Shown: positions 18,972-28,727 of the stretch, in pieces | Layout: every line of letters starts with the position of its first letter | Numbering within the stretch: the first letter of the stretch is position 1 | Assembly: GCA_020248865.1 (NCBI GenBank) | Contig: JADCGS010000005.1 | Coordinates: 145,002-209,001, forward strand | Direction: 5' to 3' | Origin: Burkholderiales bacterium | GTDB lineage: Bacteria > Pseudomonadota > Gammaproteobacteria > Burkholderiales > Burkholderiaceae_F | Length of the DNA: 64,000 bases | The notes under the pieces: generated by a model | Told to the model about the DNA's origin: nothing | Database searches by the model: none | The model's input: only the letters and a program-made list of their open reading frames with translations | Made by a program: the position numbers and the translations under genes

Positions 18972-21215
18972 ATGGTGTCTGTATGGTGGCGCGCGGCGGC
19001 GGCGGCGTGCCTGGCTGCAGCCGTCGTGCCCGGCTGCGGCCAGGTCGTCAACAGCCCGCATGCGCAGGGGGCCGAGCGCACCAACACGTTCTTCACCGCC
19101 TTCCAGGAACGCTCGCCCAAGTACTTCGACCCGACCGCCTCGTACTCGCTCGACGAGACGCCGTTTACCTTCGCCGTCTACGAGCCGCCCTACCGCTTCC
19201 ACTATCTGAAGCGTCCCTATCAGGTGGCTCCGCGCGCGGCCGCTGAGGTGGCCGCACCGCGCTACTACGACAAGGACGGCCGCGCGCTGCCGGCCGATGC
19301 GTCCGGCCCGCAGATCGCGCAGGCGGTGTACGACATCCGCATCCGCGCGGGCATCCTGTACGCCCCGCATCCGGCCTTCGCGCGCGACGATCGGGGCGCG
19401 CTGCGCTACCACGCGCTGCAGCCGCACGACCTGCAGGGCAAGCGCACGCCCTTCGACTTCCAGCACCACGGCACGCGCGAGCTGACCGCTCACGACTACG
19501 TGTACGCGATCCGCCGGCTGGCCACCACGCGCATCAAGTCGCCGTCCTTCTCGCCGCTGGCCGAGCACATCGTCGGGCTAAAGGACTACGGCAAGGCGAT
19601 CGAGGCGGCGGACCTGAAGCTGCGCGGCGGCCGGCCGCTGACCGACCGCAACCTGCCGTTTCTAGACTTTCGCCAGCATCCGCTGGCCGGGGCCGAGGCG
19701 CTCGACGACCACACCCTGCGCATCCGCCTGAACGGCAAGTACCCGCAGTTCAAGTACTGGCTCGCGATGACCTTCTTCGCACCGGTCCCGTGGGAGGCCG
19801 ACGCCTTTTATGCGCAGCCGGGCATGGCCGAGCGCAACCTGAGCTTCAATGCCTGGCCGGTGGGCACCGGGCCGTTCATGCTGGTCGAGTCCCAGGAGAA
19901 CCGCCGCCATGTCCTGCGGCGCAACCCCAACTTCCGCGGCGAACCCTACCCCTGCGAGGGCGAGCCGGCCGATGCGGCTGCCGGGCTGCTGGACGACTGC
20001 GGCAAGCCGATGCCCTTCGTCGACGAAGTGGTCTTCTCCGTGGAAAAGGAAAAGATCCCGCACAAGACCAAGTTCCTGCAGGGCTACTACGACAACCCGG
20101 AGATCTCGCGCAACGACTGGCTGCTGGAAATCGACTACGACGTCCGCAACTCCGAGCAGGTGGCGCGGCTGCTGGCCGAGCGCGGCGTTCAGATGCCGCG
20201 CATGCTGGAGATCTCCAACTGGTATCTGGGCTTCAACGGGTGGGACCCGGTCGTGGGGCGCGGCAAGACCCCGGAGCAGGACGAGAAGAACCGCAAGCTG
20301 CGTCAGGCGCTGTCGATCGCCATCGACTGGGAGGAGTTCGTCCGCGTGTTCGAGTCCAAGGCGGCCGGCGAACCGGCCATGGGCCCGGTGCCACCGGGGG
20401 TATTTGGATTCCGCGCCGACGCCGTCAACCGCACCGTCTACGACGTGGTGGACGGCAAGCCGCGCCGCAAGAGCCTCGAGCAGGCGAAGAAACTGCTCGC
20501 CGAGGCGGGCTACCCCGACGGCCGCGATGCCCGCAGCGGCCAGCCGCTGGTCCTGAACTACGACTACCAGCGCGCGCTCACGCCCGAGCTGCGCGCCGAA
20601 GTGGACTGGATGGCCAAGCAGTTCGGCAGGCTCGGCGTGCAGTTGGAGCTGCGCGCCACCGACTACAACCGCTTCCAGGACAAGGCCGACAAGGGCAGCC
20701 TACAGATCTTCTGGTGGGGCTGGTTTGCCGACTATCCGGACGCCGAGAACTTCCTGTTCCTGCTGTACGGCCCCAACTCGCAGGCGGCCACGCAGGGCAA
20801 CGGCAACAACACCGCCAATTATCAGAACGACGAGTTCGACCGGCTGTTCGAGGAGCTGCGCTACCTCGATGACACGCCGCGCAAGCAGGAGCTGATCGAC
20901 CGGATGATCGCTTTGGTGCAGCACGATGCCCCCTGGGCCTGGGGCTACAACCCCTACGCGGGCTCCGTTCACCACGGCTGGGTGGGTAACGTGAAGCCCT
21001 CTTCGCTGGCGTCCGACCGCCTGCAGTACATCAAGGTGGACGCGGCCCTGCGGGCGGCCAAAGTCGCCGAGTGGAACCGGCCGGTCTGGTGGCCGGTGGC
21101 GCTGCTGGCGCTGCTGCTGGCGGCCGCGGTCGTGCCGGCGGTGGCGAGCTTCCGTCGGCGCGAGCGCGAGACCGCTGCACGCACCCCGGCGGTCACGGGT
21201 TCGACGGCCAGGTAG
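18972..21215 (+). CDS. Oligopeptide-type ABC transporter substrate-binding lipoprotein with a C-terminal membrane helix
   Basis: 747 residues of the SBP_bac_5 (DppA/OppA) family. ATG 18972 has GGGGAG about eight bases upstream and opens a lipoprotein signal with VVPGC (Cys about residue 23). Family features include LTAHDYVYAIRRLA, WPVGTGPFMLVE, LRQALSIAIDWEEF, and the late DRMIALVQHDAPWAWGYNPY. Unusually, the mature domain is followed by a hydrophobic stretch (VALLALLLAAAVVPAVASF, about residues 706-726) and an Arg-rich tail. That predicts a second, C-terminal anchor in the inner membrane. It binds peptide-like solutes and hands them to the permeases encoded downstream. First gene of a four-gene plus-strand operon, divergent from the tol operon. 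Confidence 0.9.
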   Translation: MVSVWWRAAAAACLAAAVVPGCGQVVNSPHAQGAERTNTFFTAFQERSPKYFDPTASYSLDETPFTFAVYEPPYRFHYLKRPYQVAPRAAAEVAAPRYYDKDGRALPADASGPQIAQAVYDIRIRAGILYAPHPAFARDDRGALRYHALQPHDLQGKRTPFDFQHHGTRELTAHDYVYAIRRLATTRIKSPSFSPLAEHIVGLKDYGKAIEAADLKLRGGRPLTDRNLPFLDFRQHPLAGAEALDDHTLRIRLNGKYPQFKYWLAMTFFAPVPWEADAFYAQPGMAERNLSFNAWPVGTGPFMLVESQENRRHVLRRNPNFRGEPYPCEGEPADAAAGLLDDCGKPMPFVDEVVFSVEKEKIPHKTKFLQGYYDNPEISRNDWLLEIDYDVRNSEQVARLLAERGVQMPRMLEISNWYLGFNGWDPVVGRGKTPEQDEKNRKLRQALSIAIDWEEFVRVFESKAAGEPAMGPVPPGVFGFRADAVNRTVYDVVDGKPRRKSLEQAKKLLAEAGYPDGRDARSGQPLVLNYDYQRALTPELRAEVDWMAKQFGRLGVQLELRATDYNRFQDKADKGSLQIFWWGWFADYPDAENFLFLLYGPNSQAATQGNGNNTANYQNDEFDRLFEELRYLDDTPRKQELIDRMIALVQHDAPWAWGYNPYAGSVHHGWVGNVKPSSLASDRLQYIKVDAALRAAKVAEWNRPVWWPVALLALLLAAAVVPAVASFRRRERETAARTPAVTGSTAR

Positions 21216-21223
21216 GGCGCGCG

Positions 21224-22201
21224 ATGCTCAATTACATCGTCCGCCGCGTTGCGTACGCCGTGCTGATCCTGCTCGGCGTCAATCTGCTCACCTTTACGCT
21301 GTTCTTCGCGGTCAACTCGCCCGACAACATCGCGCGCCTGAATATCGGCGCCAAGCGGGTATCGCAAGATGCCATCGACAAATGGAAGGCCGAGCGCGGC
21401 TACGACAAGCCGTTGTGGTTCAACGCCCGCGCCGAGGGCCGCGGCAAGCTGACGCAGACCCTCTTCCACGATCGCTCCCTGCGCCTGTTCACGCTGCAGT
21501 TCGGCGCCAGCGACAGCGGGCGCGATATTCGCCACGAGATCGCCACGCGGCTGCCCGCGAGCCTGGCGCTGGCCGGGCCGATGCTGCTGCTCACCGTGTA
21601 CGCCGGCATCGCCTTCGCGCTGCTGCTGGTGTTCTTTCGCGCCAGCTATCTGGACTTCTGGGGCACGGTGCTGTGCGTCCTGCTGATGTCGATCTCGAGC
21701 CTGTTCTACATCATCATGGCGCAGTGGCTGTTCGGCAAGACGCTGCGGCTGGTGCCGTTGTCGGGCTATGTGCCGGGGCTCGATCTGCTCAAGTTCCTGG
21801 TGCTGCCTCTCGTGGTGGGCATCGTGTACCAGCTTGGCGCCGAGGCGCGCCTGTTCCGCGCCATGCTGCTCGAAGAGGCCGGCAAGGACTACGTGCGCAC
21901 CGCCCGCGCCAAGGGCCTGGCCGAGCCGGCCGTGCTGTTCGGCCACGTGCTGCGCAATGCCTGGCTGCCCATCCTGACGCATGTGGGCGCGCTGCTGCCC
22001 TATGCCTTCCTGGGCTCGATCGTGTTCGAGTCGTTCTTCGGTATTCCGGGTCTGGGCACCTACGTGGTGGAGGCGATCGCTGCGCAGGACTTCGCCGTCG
22101 TCCACACCATGGTCTTCCTCGGCTCGCTGCTGTACATCCTGGCCTATCTGGCGACCGACATCGCCTACACCTGGGTCGATCCGCGGGTGCGATTGCAGTA
22201 G
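21224..22201 (+). CDS. Peptide-type ABC transporter permease, DppB/YejB family
   Basis: 325 residues with about six membrane helices, opening MLNYIVRRVAYAVLILLGVNLLTF, the standard N-terminus of DppB-type permeases. The cytoplasmic coupling loop is visible in LEEAGKDYVRTARAKGLAEPAVLFGHVLRNAW, the EAA-type motif that docks on the ATPase. SIVFESFFGIPGLGTYVVEAI is also typical. It starts 8 bp after the binding-protein gene. The periplasmic segment between the first two helices (about 30-110) is long, as in YejB. Substrate is inferred from the neighbours to be peptides. Confidence 0.92.
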   Translation: MLNYIVRRVAYAVLILLGVNLLTFTLFFAVNSPDNIARLNIGAKRVSQDAIDKWKAERGYDKPLWFNARAEGRGKLTQTLFHDRSLRLFTLQFGASDSGRDIRHEIATRLPASLALAGPMLLLTVYAGIAFALLLVFFRASYLDFWGTVLCVLLMSISSLFYIIMAQWLFGKTLRLVPLSGYVPGLDLLKFLVLPLVVGIVYQLGAEARLFRAMLLEEAGKDYVRTARAKGLAEPAVLFGHVLRNAWLPILTHVGALLPYAFLGSIVFESFFGIPGLGTYVVEAIAAQDFAVVHTMVFLGSLLYILAYLATDIAYTWVDPRVRLQ

Positions 22202-22237
22202 GGACGAAGCCGGAACGCGATGAGGCGCTGAGCGGCG

Positions 22238-23677
22238 ATGCCGAAGTTTGTTTTCCTCTGGACCGATCTCGTGCTGTGGCTGCTGGTGGCCGCGGCGATC
22301 GGCTATGGCGTGCACGCGCGCCGCACGCCGAGCCTGCGCGTCACCTGGCGGCACGTCGCGCGCAGCGCGCCGGCGATGGCCGCCGCCGTGGTGCTGGCAG
22401 GGTTCATCGTCGTCGCGCTGCTCGATTCGGTCCACTTTCGCCCGCGCCTGGGCGGCGCGGGCGACGGCGGCGTGGCCTATGCCACCCGCACGCTGTCGCT
22501 GCTCGACGTGGGGCTGTCGCACGCGCGCCAGGCGCAGGAAAAGACGTATTCGCAGCCGCTGGCGTACTGGTCGTTCCAGAAAGAGACCGCGATGGTCGAT
22601 GGCCGCGAGGTGCGCGCGCACCCGCGGCTGCGGCACGGCGGCGCGCATCTGGCCGACCCGGCCACGCAGTGGCATGCCGATCTTGTGCTGCGCTCGCTCG
22701 CAGGCGCGGGCGGCGGGTTGCTGGGCGCCGTGGCGATCGTAATGGTCCTGGCGCGGCTGCGGCGCGGCGAGGGCAGCACCGGCGCGACCCTGCGCCAGAT
22801 GCTCGCGGGAAACACCGATCTGCCGTGGCGCACGGTCATCTTCACCGCGGGCTTCATGCTGATTCTGGCCGGCTGGATCGGCGCGCTCTGGCCGGTCTAT
22901 CACGTCTTCGGCACCGACCGCACCGGCAACGACGTGCTGTATCAGGCGCTCAAGAGCATCCGAACCGCGGTGGTGATCGGCGCGTTGTCCTCGGTAGCCA
23001 CGCTGCCGCTGGCGGTGGCCCTCGGCGTGCTGGCGGGCTACTTCAAGGGCTGGGTCGACGACCTGATCCAGTACCTGTACACGGTGCTGTCTTCGATTCC
23101 GCCGATCCTCCTGGTAGCCGCCTTCGTGCTGCTGATCAACGTGTACCTCGACCAGCATGCCGACAGTTTTCCCACTGGCGTGGAGCGTGCCGAGTTCCGC
23201 CTGTTTCTGCTGTGCGTCATCCTCGGCATCACCGGCTGGGCGACGCTGTGTCGCCTGCTGCGCGCCGAGACGCTGAAGCTGGCCGAACTCGAGTACGTGC
23301 AGGCGGCCAGGGCCTTCGGCGTGAGCCACTGGCGCATCATGGGGCGGCACATCCTGCCCAACGTGATGCACCTGGTGCTGATCGTCACCGTGCTCGACTT
23401 CTCCGGACTGGTTCTGTACGAAGCGGTGCTGTCGTACGTCGGCGTCGGCGTCGACCCGAATTCGTACAGCTTCGGCTCGATGATCAACCTGGCGCGCAGC
23501 GAGATGTCGCGCGAGCCGGCCGTCTGGTGGAACCTGGCGGCCGCCTTCGGGTTCATGCTGGCGCTGGTGCTGGCCGCCAACCTGTTTGCCGACGCGGTGC
23601 GCGAGGCCTTCGATCCGCGCGCCCGCGCCTTGCGGCCGCGCGGGCGGCCCGGTGCGGCCCACCAGGCGGCTCGATGA
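22238..23677 (+). CDS. Peptide-type ABC transporter permease, DppC/YejE family, with long N-terminal extension
   Basis: 479 residues, well above the usual 300-340 of DppC/YejE. The C-terminal part (about 205-465) is the permease core: GTDRTGNDVLYQALKSIRTA, the EAA loop LKLAELEYVQAARAFGVSHW followed by RIMGRHILPNVMH, and the terminal LAANLFADAVREAFDPR. The N-terminal 200 residues add hydrophobic segments (LVLWLLVAAAIGYGV, MAAAVVLAGFIVVALL, GAGGGLLGAVAIVMVLA) separated by a soluble stretch with HARQAQEKTYSQPLAYWSFQ. YejE-type proteins carry a shorter form of this extension. Its stop overlaps the ATPase start by four bases (ATGA). Confidence 0.9.
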   Translation: MPKFVFLWTDLVLWLLVAAAIGYGVHARRTPSLRVTWRHVARSAPAMAAAVVLAGFIVVALLDSVHFRPRLGGAGDGGVAYATRTLSLLDVGLSHARQAQEKTYSQPLAYWSFQKETAMVDGREVRAHPRLRHGGAHLADPATQWHADLVLRSLAGAGGGLLGAVAIVMVLARLRRGEGSTGATLRQMLAGNTDLPWRTVIFTAGFMLILAGWIGALWPVYHVFGTDRTGNDVLYQALKSIRTAVVIGALSSVATLPLAVALGVLAGYFKGWVDDLIQYLYTVLSSIPPILLVAAFVLLINVYLDQHADSFPTGVERAEFRLFLLCVILGITGWATLCRLLRAETLKLAELEYVQAARAFGVSHWRIMGRHILPNVMHLVLIVTVLDFSGLVLYEAVLSYVGVGVDPNSYSFGSMINLARSEMSREPAVWWNLAAAFGFMLALVLAANLFADAVREAFDPRARALRPRGRPGAAHQAAR

Positions 23678-25554
23678 GCCAGGTGCTCGCGATCGACCGC
23701 CTCGACACCGTGCTCGACACCGAGGACGGACGGGTGCATGCGGTGGACGCGCTGTCGTTCGCCATCGAGCGCGGGCAGACGTTCGCACTGGTCGGCGAGT
23801 CCGGCTGCGGCAAGTCGATGACAGCGTTGTCTGTCCTGCGCCTGCTGCCCGACAACGGCCGCGTGGCGGGCGGCGCGATCCGGCTCGGCGGCTCCGACCT
23901 CGTGCAGTTGCCCGAATCGGGCATGCGCAACGTGCGCGGCCGGCGCGTGAGCATCATCTTCCAGGAGCCGGGCACGAGCCTGAACCCGGTGCTCACGGTC
24001 GGCCGCCAGATCGTCGAGGTGATCGAGCGCCACACGGCCTTGCGCGGTGCGACGGCGCGGGCGCGCGCCGTCGACTGGCTGCGTCGTGTCGGCCTGCCCG
24101 AGCCCGACACCCGCGTCGACGCCTTCCCGTTCCAGTTGTCGGGCGGACAGAAGCAGCGCGTCATGATCGCGATGGCGCTGGCTGCCGAGCCCGACCTGCT
24201 GGTGGCCGACGAGCCGACCACCGCGCTGGACGTGACTATTCAGCGCCAGATCCTCGATTTGCTGCGCCAACTTCAGCAGGACACCGGCATGGCGATGCTG
24301 CTCATCACGCACGATCTGGGCATTGTGCGCGACATGGCGCAGCATGTCGCGCTGATGTACGCGGGGCAGATCGTCGAACTGGCCCCCGTGCCGGAGTTCT
24401 TTGCGCGGCCGCTGCACCCGTATGCGCAGATGCTGTTTGCGGCGCTTCCTGAGGCGGCGCGCCGCGGCCAGCGTCTGGCCGCCATCGGTGGCACTGTTCC
24501 GCCGCTCACGCGCGAATTCACCGCTTGTCGCTTCATCGAACGCTGCCCGGCCGCGCAGCCGCTGTGCCATCAGCCGGTGGCGTTGCGCGCAGCCGTGCCG
24601 GGTCACGAAGTGCGCTGCGTTCTGTTCGAGGCAGGCGGGCCTGCCGGCACCGCGCCGCGCGTCGCGCCAGCCGGCGTTGTTCCGACGGCTCCGCATCCGG
24701 CGCCGACGCAGCGGCCGGCCGCTGTCGCCACGGCGCCGCCCGACGCTGCGGCGACGGGGGAGCCGCTGCTCGACGTGCGTGACTTGCGCGTCGGTTTTCC
24801 AATCCGCCGCGGTCTGTTGCGCCGCTCGGTGGGCTGCCTGCAGTCGGTCGATGGCGTGTCGTTCAGCCTGTCGGCCGGTCGCACGCTGGCCCTGGTCGGG
24901 GAGTCCGGCTGCGGCAAGACCACGATTGGCAAGGGGTTGCTGCAGCTCTTGCGCGGCAGCGCGCGTATCGAGGGCGAGATGCGGCTGGCCGGTGCGTCGC
25001 TCGGCCACCTGAACGGAGAGGCATTGCGGCAGGCGCGGCGGCAATTGCAGATCATTTTCCAGGACCCGTATGCCTCGCTCAATCCGCGGCTGCGGGTGGC
25101 CGAGATCCTGGAGGAAGGAGTAGCCGCGCTGCGGCCGGAGATCAACCCTGCGGCGCGGCGCGTGCGCATTACGGCGCTCGTCGACCGCGTGGGCCTGCCG
25201 GTGACCTGTCTGGCGCGCTACCCCCACGAATTCTCGGGCGGCCAGCGCCAGCGGCTGGCCATCGCGCGGGCGCTGGCCGTGGAGCCGCGCGTCATCGTCT
25301 GTGACGAGCCGACCTCGGCGCTCGACGTCTCCGTGCAGGCGCAGATCCTCAACCTGTTGCGCGACTTGCAGGACGAATTCGGCGTCGCCTACCTGCTCAT
25401 CACGCACAACTTTGCGGTGGTCGAATACCTGGCCGACGATGTCGCGGTCATGCGGGCCGGCCGCATCGTCGAGGCCGGCACGGCCGCCGCGGTGCTACGC
25501 CAGCCGCGCGAGGCCTACACGCGCGACTTGCTGGCGGCGGTTCCGCGGATCTGA
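23674..25554 (+). CDS. Fused two-domain peptide ABC transporter ATPase (DppD-DppF / YejF / GsiA type)
   Basis: 626 residues with two complete ABC domains. Domain 1 (about 1-270): Walker A GESGCGKS, signature LSGGQKQR, Walker B LLVADEPTTALD, switch His in LLITHDLGIV. It is followed by an oligopeptide-transporter C-terminal patch with cysteines (CRFIERCPAAQPLC) that often carries an iron-sulfur cluster in this family. A Pro/Ala-rich linker follows (about 325-365). Domain 2 (about 366-626): Walker A GESGCGKT, signature FSGGQRQR, Walker B VIVCDEPTSALD, LLITHNFAVV. The protein powers the two permeases upstream. Both ATP sites appear intact. It is the last gene of the transporter operon. Confidence 0.95.
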   Translation: MSQVLAIDRLDTVLDTEDGRVHAVDALSFAIERGQTFALVGESGCGKSMTALSVLRLLPDNGRVAGGAIRLGGSDLVQLPESGMRNVRGRRVSIIFQEPGTSLNPVLTVGRQIVEVIERHTALRGATARARAVDWLRRVGLPEPDTRVDAFPFQLSGGQKQRVMIAMALAAEPDLLVADEPTTALDVTIQRQILDLLRQLQQDTGMAMLLITHDLGIVRDMAQHVALMYAGQIVELAPVPEFFARPLHPYAQMLFAALPEAARRGQRLAAIGGTVPPLTREFTACRFIERCPAAQPLCHQPVALRAAVPGHEVRCVLFEAGGPAGTAPRVAPAGVVPTAPHPAPTQRPAAVATAPPDAAATGEPLLDVRDLRVGFPIRRGLLRRSVGCLQSVDGVSFSLSAGRTLALVGESGCGKTTIGKGLLQLLRGSARIEGEMRLAGASLGHLNGEALRQARRQLQIIFQDPYASLNPRLRVAEILEEGVAALRPEINPAARRVRITALVDRVGLPVTCLARYPHEFSGGQRQRLAIARALAVEPRVIVCDEPTSALDVSVQAQILNLLRDLQDEFGVAYLLITHNFAVVEYLADDVAVMRAGRIVEAGTAAAVLRQPREAYTRDLLAAVPRI

Positions 25555-25774
25555 CTCCGGACTGCGCGATAAGTCTTTACCGGCCAAAGGGCCCGGTCTT
25601 GCCTGTCGGACAAATGCAACACCCATGACTCGTCCGTGACGGTTTTGTTGCCAGCCCTGGGGGGGGGTCTGAAAATCGTGGTGTTTGCGCCGGTGCTGGG
25701 CGATCCCCGCACACGGACCACGCAAAACGACGTTCCACCGGCCGCCGACGGCGGCCCTTTTCCGGGGGAAATCC

Positions 25775-28552
25775 ATGTTTCAGATGAAGCCCATCGCGCG
25801 GCAGATCCTGCTCGCGTGTGGTGGCGTGGCTGGCGCGCTCTTGCTCGCCGGCCCGGCACAGGCGCAGCAGCAAACCCAGCAGCAGCAACAAGCTCAGCAG
25901 CAGCAGCTCGATCGCATCACCGTGACCGGCACCAACATCCGGCGTACGGACACTGAAACGGTGGCGCCGGTGGAAATCATCACCCGCGAACAGATTCAGC
26001 GCTCGGGTCTGCAGTCGATCGGCGAGGTGCTCTCCCGCCTGTCGGCCAACACCGGCGGCACGTTCAACGAGTACGCCAACAGCTTCGCGCCGGGCACCCA
26101 GTCGATCTCGCTGCGTGGTCTGGGGCAGCGCGCCACGCTGGTTTTGATCAACGGCCGGCGCGTGTCCAACTACGGATTTGCACAGAACATCCAGGACTCG
26201 TTCGTCGACCTGAGCCAAATCCCGAGTGACGCCATCGAGCGCGTGGAGGTGCTGAAGGACGGCGCCTCGGCTGTTTACGGCTCGGACGCCATCGCCGGGG
26301 TGGTCAATGTGATCATGCGCCGTGACTACAAGGGCATCTCGGCCAATGCCAACTTTGGCGCATTCGAGGGCAAGAACGACTACCGCGCCGGCCTGACCAT
26401 GGGCTTCGGCGACCTCGGCGCCGACAAGTTCAACGTGCTCGGCGTCATCGAGTACTACAAGCGCGACGAGCTGCTGATGTCGGACACCGACTTCGGCAAG
26501 ACGCGCGACATGCGTCGCTTCCCGGGCGGCCGCAATTACACCTCGCTCACGGGCGGCGGCACTTGGCGCAGCCTCACCAACAATACGCTGTTCCGCGCCA
26601 ACGCGGACTGCGCCAATCCGCTCACGTATCAGCAGGCAGTGGAGCGGGGCTTCTTCAACGGCAATGGTCCGCTGCCCACCACTTGGAACCAGCCGGGCAA
26701 CACCTTCTGCTCGCGTGACTTTGCCAACATCTTCACGATCAATCCCGAGCTCGAGCGCGCCGGCGGCCTGCTGCGCGGCACGATGCAGCTTGCGCCTTCG
26801 CTGGAGGTGTACGCGGAGGCGGGGTTCAGCCGGACCCAGTCGAAGTTCACGTTCCAGGAGCCGTTCCTTAACACCAACACGGCTCTTTACCAGCTGAATG
26901 GGCAGCTCGCCTCGTTCCCGTACAACGCCTGGTTCTTCCCGGGCGTGTCGGGCAACCCCCTGGCTTCGCCGGCGGAATACCTGGGCGTCTTCAACGACCT
27001 GGGCACACGTAACCAGCAGAACACCGCCGATCAGACCCGTCTGCTGGCAGGCGCCAAGTGGACCCTGGCCGGCTGGGATCTCGACAGCGCCTTCGGGTGG
27101 TCCCAGTCGGAGGTCAAGCAGACCAGCCGCGTCCCGACCAAGGCCGGATTGAGCGCCGCGCTCGGGATTCCGAGCACGCCCAACTTCTTCCCACCGCAGG
27201 TCGGCCAGTTCCCATTCGCCACCAACCCGACCTACAACCTGAACAACTGGCGCAGCAACTCGCAGGCGGTCCGCAACTCGATCATGGCCGACAGCGACCG
27301 AACCGCAACGTCGGAGTTGCTGTTCGTCGATACCAAGGCCTCGACCGAACTGGGCATCCGACTGCCGGGGGGGCCGGTGGGCCTGGCGCTGGGCATCGAA
27401 TGGCGTGACGAGTCGATGAAAGATCGGCCCAGTGCGCTCGCCAGCTCCGGGGGCATTCTTGGTCAGGGCACGGTCAACGTGGACGGCAGTCGCACCAGCC
27501 TGGCGACCTTCGCCGAGGCTGCGCTGCCCTTGACCAAGACGCTGGAAGGCAGCTTGGCACTGCGCAACGACAACTACAGCGACTTTGGCAACGCGCTGAC
27601 GCCCAAGGTTGGACTGAAGTGGAAGCCCTCGGCCTCCTGGCTGCTGCGCGCCAACTGGGGCCGCGGGTTCAAGGCGCCTACGTTGCCGGAAATCGCGCCG
27701 TCGAAGGCGTATTTCTTCACCACCATCACCGAGCCGTTGACTGGCCTTTCTTCCAACATCACCGGCGCCATCGAGGGCAACCCGAAACTGAAGCCGGAGA
27801 AGTCGACCTCGTACACGATCGGTGCGGTGTTCGAGCCGACCACCAACCTGTCGTTTGGACTGAATTACTACAAGATCGTGTGGTCCGATCAGGTGGTGTT
27901 TCCGGACTTCCAGGCGATTGCCGACAATCCCAACGACCCGCGCAAGACCCTGTTCCCGGCGGGTTCGCCGCAGGTGGGGCAAATTGCATCCATCAGCGCG
28001 GGCTATGAAAATGCGGGCCGTATCGCTACCAGCGGCATCGACTTCGACACGCGCCTGCTCCAGCGCACCACGTTTGGTCGCTTTACCGGGCGCCTGTCGA
28101 CAACTTATGTCGACACGTATTCGGTCGGCGGCACCGAGATCGCCGGTAACCAGTTGGCGGGCCTGCTGATCAACGCCATCGGTATGCCGCGCTGGCGCGG
28201 CAACCTCGGCGTCGACTGGGATCAAGGTCCGTGGGCGCTGACGGCCAATGTGTTCTACATCGGTTCGCACCGCAAGGACTTCGGCAGTGGCACGCTGTAT
28301 GCGCCGCCGCCGGCTACGCTGCAGATTCAAAACGGCAGCATGCCGCGCAAGGTGGAGTCGTATTACACGGTCGATCTGACGGGCAGTTACGCCATCACGC
28401 CGCGCCTGCGGGTGGGCGCGGCGATCCTGAACGCTCTGGATCAGCAGCCGCCGTATGACCCCGGCGTGTCGACGACCTACTTCATCGACCGGACGCTCTA
28501 CAACGTGGTGGGCCGCACCTTCCGGGTGGGCCTGCGCTACACGTTCGAGTAA
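25775..28552 (+). CDS. TonB-dependent receptor, large-ligand (Oar/peptide-associated) type
   Basis: 925 residues. A signal peptide (KPIARQILLACGGVAG to GPAQAQ) is followed by a Gln-rich stretch (about 30-45). The TonB box region is DRITVTGTNIRRTD. The plug shows PVEIITREQIQRSG, TQSISLRGLGQRATLVLING and ERVEVLKDGASAVYGSDAIA (about 60-190). The barrel contains LRANWGRGFKAPTLPEIAPS and ends GRTFRVGLRYTFE. The ligand is unknown. The peptidase gene immediately downstream and the TonB/ExbBD operon nearby suggest a substrate that is cleaved in the periplasm. ATG 25775 has GGGGGAA six bases upstream. Codon use looks less GC-extreme than in the flanking Tol and Ruv genes. Confidence 0.93.
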   Translation: MFQMKPIARQILLACGGVAGALLLAGPAQAQQQTQQQQQAQQQQLDRITVTGTNIRRTDTETVAPVEIITREQIQRSGLQSIGEVLSRLSANTGGTFNEYANSFAPGTQSISLRGLGQRATLVLINGRRVSNYGFAQNIQDSFVDLSQIPSDAIERVEVLKDGASAVYGSDAIAGVVNVIMRRDYKGISANANFGAFEGKNDYRAGLTMGFGDLGADKFNVLGVIEYYKRDELLMSDTDFGKTRDMRRFPGGRNYTSLTGGGTWRSLTNNTLFRANADCANPLTYQQAVERGFFNGNGPLPTTWNQPGNTFCSRDFANIFTINPELERAGGLLRGTMQLAPSLEVYAEAGFSRTQSKFTFQEPFLNTNTALYQLNGQLASFPYNAWFFPGVSGNPLASPAEYLGVFNDLGTRNQQNTADQTRLLAGAKWTLAGWDLDSAFGWSQSEVKQTSRVPTKAGLSAALGIPSTPNFFPPQVGQFPFATNPTYNLNNWRSNSQAVRNSIMADSDRTATSELLFVDTKASTELGIRLPGGPVGLALGIEWRDESMKDRPSALASSGGILGQGTVNVDGSRTSLATFAEAALPLTKTLEGSLALRNDNYSDFGNALTPKVGLKWKPSASWLLRANWGRGFKAPTLPEIAPSKAYFFTTITEPLTGLSSNITGAIEGNPKLKPEKSTSYTIGAVFEPTTNLSFGLNYYKIVWSDQVVFPDFQAIADNPNDPRKTLFPAGSPQVGQIASISAGYENAGRIATSGIDFDTRLLQRTTFGRFTGRLSTTYVDTYSVGGTEIAGNQLAGLLINAIGMPRWRGNLGVDWDQGPWALTANVFYIGSHRKDFGSGTLYAPPPATLQIQNGSMPRKVESYYTVDLTGSYAITPRLRVGAAILNALDQQPPYDPGVSTTYFIDRTLYNVVGRTFRVGLRYTFE

Positions 28553-28575
28553 CTCGGCACCGCGAGGCGTCGCTC

Positions 28576-28608
28576 AAGAGCCCTGCCTTGGCAGGGCTCT
28601 TTCTATTT
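28576..28608 (+). terminator. Rho-independent terminator after the receptor gene
   Basis: AAGAGCCCTGC (28576-28586) and GCAGGGCTCTT (28591-28601) form an 11-bp perfect stem with a 4-nt loop, followed by TCTATTT. It lies 23 bp after the receptor stop codon, so the receptor and the downstream peptidase are probably separate transcripts. Confidence 0.88.
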
Positions 28609-28727
28609 GTGCGCCAAGAAAGGTCATCCGTCGCGTCGGCCAGACGGCTCGTCGCAACAGGCACGCGCAGGCCGGGGCGACGCCCTAACATGTCACCATT
28701 GCAAGGATCTCGAGGGGAGTGTTCTCC

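Noticed and set aside
20969..23788. A 939-codon His/Gln/Arg-rich frame opposite the ABC permeases
   Set aside because: Composition is that of an antisense shadow of hydrophobic membrane proteins; no domain is recognisable.
21382..25554. A 1390-codon frame covering permease and ATPase genes
   Set aside because: Only its last 626 codons, from ATG 23674, are the ATPase. The earlier part is the wrong frame of the two permease genes, and the true start overlaps the permease stop.
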